Shown here: positions 58,560 to 64,000 of the stretch, piece by piece
Layout: the number at the start of each line of letters is the position of its first letter
Position numbering within the stretch: the first letter of the stretch is position 1
From: Ilex aquifolium
Taxonomy: Eukaryota > Streptophyta > Magnoliopsida > Aquifoliales > Aquifoliaceae
Direction of reading: 5' to 3'
NCBI GenBank assembly: GCA_951799425.1
Contig: OX637392.1
Location: 58,877,093-58,941,092, forward strand
DNA: 64,000 nucleotides
Translations under genes and position numbers: made by a program
The notes under the pieces: model-generated
Seen by the model: the letters and a program-made list of their open reading frames with translations, nothing else
Databases searched by the model: none
What the model was told of the DNA's origin: nothing

Positions 58560-58950
58560 CAACTCACACACAGAGATCGTCACCCTCCACCACACATACA
58601 CACACGCAGATAAGCACTCACACCCACACACAAGTTTTGTCCAGAAAAGTTTCAAAGGTTGCTCAGAAAAATACACCCACACACGTATTTACACACTACT
58701 TCACACACACCGACACACGGGTATTGTTCAAAAAAAATTGAAAGAATATGTGTGAGGGTAACCATTCTGTTCAAAAAAGTTTCAAGGTTGGGCAATTAAC
58801 AATTTGCAAAACATATAATATGGTTTTGAAAAGGAAAATCCACTTCACCACTCATCACCCACATACACCCATGCACTGCTCCGCACACACCCACACACCC
58901 ACACACATGCGCACTACTGCACTGCTTCGCAAACACCCGCACACAGTTTG
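58560..58950. repeat. Impure CA/CCACA repeats
   Basis: ACACAC and CCCACACA runs are interspersed with a repeated AAAAGTTTCAARGTTG motif. The translated frames are His/Thr-rich low complexity and are not genes. Confidence 0.7.
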
Positions 58951-59473
58951 TCACTTTGTTAGGTTTAATACTTGTGCGATTTGATGCAAAATTATTGCTA
59001 TTTGGTGTGAAATTTTTGTTGGAAATTATCTAATTTTTCAAGCTATTATGCCTAATTTTAATGTGCCCTATTGGAAATTTAATGTGGTATGGTGTTTTTT
59101 TTGTTTGGAATTACAATTTTTATTGCTAATTGATGCTCTTTTAGTAAAATGTTTGTGATTTTTTGATTATGCTTAATTTTTTATTTTGCACATATCTTTC
59201 ACAAGCACTTTTCTTTGAGTTGGTTGAATGAGTTTTTACCTGTCGACCTAGGTCTTGTAATTGATGATACTATAGCTTGAATCAATTCAATTCTTTTAGA
59301 GACACCTACCAAAAACGAATTCCGGAAAGTAAACATGAACTACATTGCTTAGAAAGGGAGAATAAGTAATTATATTTACCTCAGTGATGCAATCATATTT
59401 GTTTTGCTCTTGGTTATGAGCGGAAGGTTTTGGTTTTGGTGGGAAACGAAACAAATTAGTTGTTGAATATTGA

Positions 59474-60349
59474 GGGCATGTTTGAACTGCATCTCAAAAA
59501 ACAGAATCTGAAAACAATTTTTGGGAAGAATTTTAAGAAAGTGTTTTTAAAAATTTTATAATGCAAAACTTGTTTGGTTATATGTTTTTGAAAATAGTTT
59601 TAAAGAACAGAAAATAGTAAAATTTGTTTGGACAATGATCCACAAAACAACCCCGACCCCAATTTTTATCTTATCACTCATCCCCTTCTCTCTCAAATCC
59701 GTCTCTCTGTCTGCCTCTCTTTCTCTCCATTATCTTCTCACACAACAAACATACACACACCCCCAACAAACACACACACACACAACCATTGCACACGTCA
59801 AACAAACCCACACACATCGCACAGCAAACACACACACCCACACACTCACATAGTACACACACATCGCATAATATATATGTATATACACACACATACACAC
59901 ATATATACACCCACATATCTGTACATATACACAGATGTGTATATTTATATGGATTTGTTGGAGAGAGAGAGGGGAGATGGTTTGCGAGAGAGAGGAAGGC
60001 GATAGGCGTTCGTCTTCGGCCTTCATCGGTGCTCATACAGTTGGTGCTCTTTGTTCGGCATTCGTCGTTGCTCGTTCGTCGTTGACCTTGGGGGGGCATA
60101 TTTTGTAGCCAATGAGATTCGATGGTGGGATCTCATTAATAGGACCCTCCTGTTTCTCGTGTTTTCATTTTTTCTGAAAATTTGTTCCCAAATTCGACCA
60201 AAATACCTCCTACATGTTCTCTAAAACTCCATCTCAATTTTCACTTTTTATTTTTTTAGAGATTGAAAAAATCTAACCAAACTGGCTTTCTTTATTTTTA
60301 GGGTTTTGAGAATAAAAAACTGTTTTTTAAACACAAACCAAACAAACCC
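59474..60349. mobile_element. PIF-like TIR element with a microsatellite core
   Basis: 876 bp. The left end starts GGGCATGTTTG and the inverted right end GGGTTTGTTTGG. After a variable stretch both read AAAAAACAG about 30 bp in. The flanking triplet is TGA on both sides (59471-59473 and 60350-60352). The core has CT-, CA/TA- and GA-rich microsatellites (59700-59980) and a moderately GC-rich 100-bp patch (about 59995-60095). No transposase is present. Confidence 0.65.
59700..59980. repeat. CT, CA and TA/CA microsatellites
   Basis: Compound microsatellite inside the inverted-repeat element. The overlapping 70-140 residue open frames on both strands are His/Thr or Val/Cys low-complexity artefacts. 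Confidence 0.85.
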
Positions 60350-61038
60350 TGAATTCCCATGTTTTAGAATGTTTCAATATATTTTGAGATGTTTTGGAAT
60401 GTATCTTCATATGTTTCAAAATGCTTCGCAATCAAAATTCCATATTTTTTCCCATTTCTATTATGTTTGCCAAACATTTTCGCATTTGAGTTGACCGAAA
60501 CTGTACACCGAAACAAATTTTTGATCCTCGGTCACATTGAACTATGAAATCGGAAAAGTGCCCAGACCGAGACAAAGACCACCTGCCTTGATGACTTCAA
60601 ACATGGGCTATGTGCTATTTGAAGCTTCTATAGTTGCTGTTGAGTACTTCACTTCCCTGTGGTGAAGGGGTAAATGAATCTTTTTGTGTTTCATTTATTG
60701 AATACAGTTTATGAATGAAAAAGTCTTAGGCCATAGTGCATATGAAGTATACGGAGTTCTTGAATTTCTTTGCATTGACATCTTGAAAATGTTTTTTGTG
60801 GATTGCAATTGAAAGAACCGCCTAAGGAATACCCATTTTATAGCTAGTGTAATAATTTTTGAATTTCATGAAGTTCATAGTTGGTACATTGTTGGTTACT
60901 GGTGTCTGGTGATGCACATTGAGCTTGATAACTGCAATTAATTGGATGTGGACCCAGAATAAAAATAATATGGATGGTGTGTGTGCGTGTGAAAGTGATT
61001 TCCAATATGACGGAACTTTTTATTGAATTATTTTTCAG

Positions 61039-62468
61039 ATGGCCTCTTGTAGTGAAGAGGGACTGCCAGATACTGCTTCATTTATGAAGCTTGCTTTAGA
61101 ACAGGTGATGGATGCACCATTTCTTTCTGATATTTTTCCTAGGTAAGCATGATATTTCTATAAAGAAATAGGAATCCAAACCACCCCCCCAAAAACCCAA
61201 CAAGTACATCAAGTTATCCTGTCAACCAAAAGAGAGGATACGAGGAAGCCCAGTACATACTTATCAGCCAATGATTATAAGCATTCCCCCACCCCCCAGA
61301 TTCCATTCCATAACTACGGTTTGCACCATTGTCGCTATGTCCTGCAACAAAATATCTGTTGATTTTGTGATATGCATGGAAGGCCTCTTATTCCTCTCTG
61401 TCCAGAACCCATATATGTTGCAGAATAAGGAAATTGTCCTATATTTGGCAAGAGATGAATCTCTATTAATGACTTAATGTGATGGGTTGGCCATCTCCAC
61501 CCTTGCGGTCGGCCCCAAAACTGTCTGACAATCAGATGATGTTGAGATACTCTACAAATTCGTTGAGAATTAACAGTAAAAAGGGAGGTGATTTGTAATC
61601 TTTGGTGGTGCAGCATAGTGCATTGAGTTCCTGAGCTTGTCTTTGGCAGTTACTTTGTCTTCACAAACCAGCCTTGCGATGGTTGTAGGCATGACTAGAG
61701 TTAAATAGATGAGCCTTAGACCAATCCAGTTTGGAAACTGGTTTGTAGCTTTCCAATCGGAATTAGCTGAGAATATCCCACTCCAGAGATGTACAGTGTA
61801 CTAAAAAACACTTAACCCTGTGTGTAGATGGTTGTATTAATGGACTAAAAGGATGCCAAAAAATCACACTGGTGAATCAATTTCCCACCTTGACCCGATT
61901 AAAACTTCTAGAACATTGGATGTTATAAGCAAGTTATGGCATAGTGATTTTGGGTTAATTGTATATCATGGTTGTATTAGTTTATGTATACATTGCTAAA
62001 GCATCTCGAGAGCTTGACTTAGAACGTGGTTTACTATTTTCTCTACTGGGATTTGTAAGCTCATGTGCTAACTGTGAGCTATTAGCTGCACAGCTGATGG
62101 GAAAGTTATCATGAGCTGTATGTTTGAGGTATCAAACCCATAAGCAAGGCCAACACTGACGTGCACCTGCTAAATGTGGCTATTTTCTATTGGTGATCAA
62201 GTCTAAGTAGATTTAGGTGCATTATATTGTTGCTGGTGTGTAGCTGACAAACTACTGATTTAGGTTAAATATTCTAAGTAGATTTTTATTCAATGTTCAT
62301 TTTAATTGTTTCCTTTTTCAGTTTAATACTTTCATTTATAGACCATTCAATTCATGGTTGAAAAAATTTCCCACCTTTCGCAGGTTGCTTTTTGTATCCA
62401 CTAAATAGCATGCTACTTTTCTTTTGTCAGGCGAAGCTTGCTTTGGACAATCTAGAAGTTCCTGTTGG
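61039..62468 (+). CDS. TAD2: tRNA adenosine deaminase TAD2-like, first two exons
   Basis: Exon 1 (61039-61104) starts at an ATG directly after an acceptor (TTTTTCAG/ATGG) and encodes MASCSEEGLPDT...FMKLALEQ. Exon 2 (62431-62468) encodes AKLALDNLEVPVG and ends with GG/GTAATC. LALEQAKLALDNLEVPVG is the N-terminal helix of the deaminase fold in plant TAD2 (At1g48175 by memory), the catalytic subunit that converts A34 to inosine in tRNA anticodons. The zinc motifs HAE and PCxxC lie in later exons that must be beyond 64000, so the gene is cut by the window. Intron 1 is 1326 bp and intron 2 at least 1.5 kb. Confidence 0.8.
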
Positions 62469-64000
62469 GTAATCCTCTGCTCGATGTTAGATATTAGTTT
62501 CAAAAACAAAAAAATTGATGATCCTCTAAAGAACTTTTGATATCGAAGAAGGGGGTGTGTATGTCTTTTTTTTGTGTTTTGTTTTTTGGGGGTGGGTGAT
62601 GAGTTTACATAATGTTGCATGACACTTGGCAAAATTGTCATTTTGTGTTCTTGGGAGCCTTGATTCACAAAAGACATCTGTGATAGAATTGATATTGGTA
62701 AATGGCACAATTTTGTATTCTTGATGCAGTTAATGTATAGGTAGGAAAGCAATTGCCATTAAGATGAACTTTGTTTTTTGAAGGGATGTTTTACAGTGTT
62801 AAAATTCTTCTTAGGTTGTGTTGTGATTTTTTAAATTACAGGGGTTATGTTGTAATTGAGATTCTTGGTTACTTAGTTGTGAATTGGTTACTTATTCTTT
62901 AAGGTTTTGGCCACTTGTTTAACCACATAAAGCTTCCTTACTTTGATCTACCTTAACTTCATACATGGATGCCATATTGTGATATGTTTGTAGTTACTTC
63001 AACCTGTGGTAATCACCTTATCTGGTAGCACCTTGTCATAACCCATTCACATGTATCACCTGTCAACTTACCATCTTTTTTCTTAAATTCTCAAGTACTT
63101 CGCCCTTAAGAATTTCTATAGTTAGGCTATATTATGTGTAACTTCCATGTTATGTTATGTAGGGCTGTTTAATTACTAGTGAAACATTGCGAGTTTGTAA
63201 CCTGGCATTTTTGCTCCCATGCTTTTTTTTCCTCCTCCTCCTTACCTTGAGCTTTCTCAACTTTTTTTTTTTACCTCGTTTTGATTTTCTGGCTGCATGA
63301 TAAAGGTAAAAATTTTAACAAAAACGATTTAATGAGGATTTTGAAGGGCTATCTGGAGAGTTGATTTGTATAGTTGAATGGAATCGATTTGGAAATTGAA
63401 TAGAGGTTGTGTGGTGTGGTTGAAGGACTCGCTTTCTGGCGCTTTGTGTTGGAACACGAAGGATGCATGTCTCGGAAAATACGGGGAAGATGGATTCGGT
63501 GTGTGGATTGAAATGGAGACTAGATGTGATTTGGGGACTTTGTCAGGGTTACTAAGTAACTGAATAATGGAAGGAGAATGAGCTAGATTATTCCTAAAGG
63601 CCTAGTAGGAAGGAGATGGAAAGCATTTGGAAGGCTGATGGAGGATGTCATTCATGGTGATAGAAATTCTCCGTCCCGGGAAAAGGAAGACAAGGGATGG
63701 GTTAAGGTGGTTGGGGAGACCGGGAAAAGCAAAGGGGAGTTTATCGAGCAAAATTATTCTAAGTCCAAGGCTATTTTGAGAGAAGAGGAGAAATTGAGAA
63801 GTGCGGTGGTATGCATTAAGGGGAGTTTAGTCCACCCCTGGAAGGCTATCTAGAATGCCTTGGCCAAGTCTGAAATGGATTTAAATTGCAAGCTTTTCAA
63901 ACAGATAGCCAGATTTTTCTGTGGAGATAGTGCAGGCATAGGATATTTTTCTGTCGACCCGTTTCCTCCAATACTTACCCTGACATTAGTAGACGTCGCA
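62469..64000 (+). other. Start of TAD2-like intron 2, running off the window
   Basis: No exon encoding the expected continuation after VPVG was found. The right part is less AT-rich and holds two open frames (63378-63563 and 63638-63853) that may come from an inserted element. Confidence 0.5.
63378..63853 (+). pseudogene. Possible retroelement-derived coding remnant
   Basis: Two open frames of 61 and 71 residues. The first reads GCVVWLKDSLSGALCW and DGFGVWIEMETRCD; the second is Lys/Glu-rich. The style resembles ORF1-like proteins of plant LINEs found in eudicot genomes, but I cannot identify a domain. Base composition is richer in G than the surrounding intron. This is a weak call. Confidence 0.3.

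Noticed and set aside
59628-60099. Frames of 70-140 residues over CA/TA repeats
   Set aside because: Microsatellite translations on both strands, no domain.
61170-61620. Possible coding remnant in TAD2 intron 1
   Set aside because: Frames on both strands are short and show no known domain, and no element ends were found.

Overview
The window is nuclear DNA from a flowering plant, most likely a eudicot. The evidence is AT-rich intergenic DNA, short GT-AG introns, CT/GA-rich 5' leaders, plant-only families (GRAS/PAT1, inositol transporter, RabA5, group of short Pumilio proteins) and plant-type transposons. The species cannot be told from the sequence.

Genes from left to right: an ARM-repeat protein (+, 8137-9967); an INT4-type myo-inositol/H+ symporter (-, 16402-18776); a RABA5a GTPase (+, coding 26798-28190, with a leader exon near 24140); a two-RRM hnRNP-like protein (-, 29108-32876, ending in a 14-nt exon); an organellar-type thymidine kinase (+, 35635-38367); a Pumilio protein (-, 38807-41578); a PAT1-branch GRAS regulator (-, 43307-44935, with a 2.2-kb leader intron); and the first two coding exons of a TAD2-like tRNA adenosine deaminase (+, from 61039, running off the right edge). 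Exons were joined by hand so that reading frame and GT/AG are kept at every junction. The genes are unrelated housekeeping or signalling loci, not a pathway. From memory of Arabidopsis, ARM+INT4 are neighbours at At4g16490/At4g16480, while RABA5a, the hnRNP and PAT1 lie at At5g47520, At5g47620 and At5g48150. Those two regions are paralogous blocks in Arabidopsis, so the window looks like one ancestral block kept together.

The rest is mobile DNA. (1) Five copies of a non-autonomous Helitron-like family, each with a CCA/GGT trinucleotide core, three of them head-to-tail at 49310-51281. (2) A complete LTR element with gag but no pol (51282-55528; two 580-bp LTRs with 9 differences; ATATA duplication; candidate PBS and PPT), packed with tandem repeats, plus a solo LTR of the same family at 3857-4434. 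(3) A 1.5-kb terminal-inverted-repeat element (20136-21661) carrying the 5' end of a ribosomal protein S13 gene, intron included. (4) A hAT-type element with a perfect 8-bp duplication and a 42-bp palindrome (34501-35241). (5) Tourist/PIF-like elements at 4853-5326 and 59474-60349, and a weaker candidate at 6673-7130. (6) An old LTR remnant just upstream of the INT4 promoter. The long open frames over the GGT/CCA and CA repeats are low-complexity artefacts.
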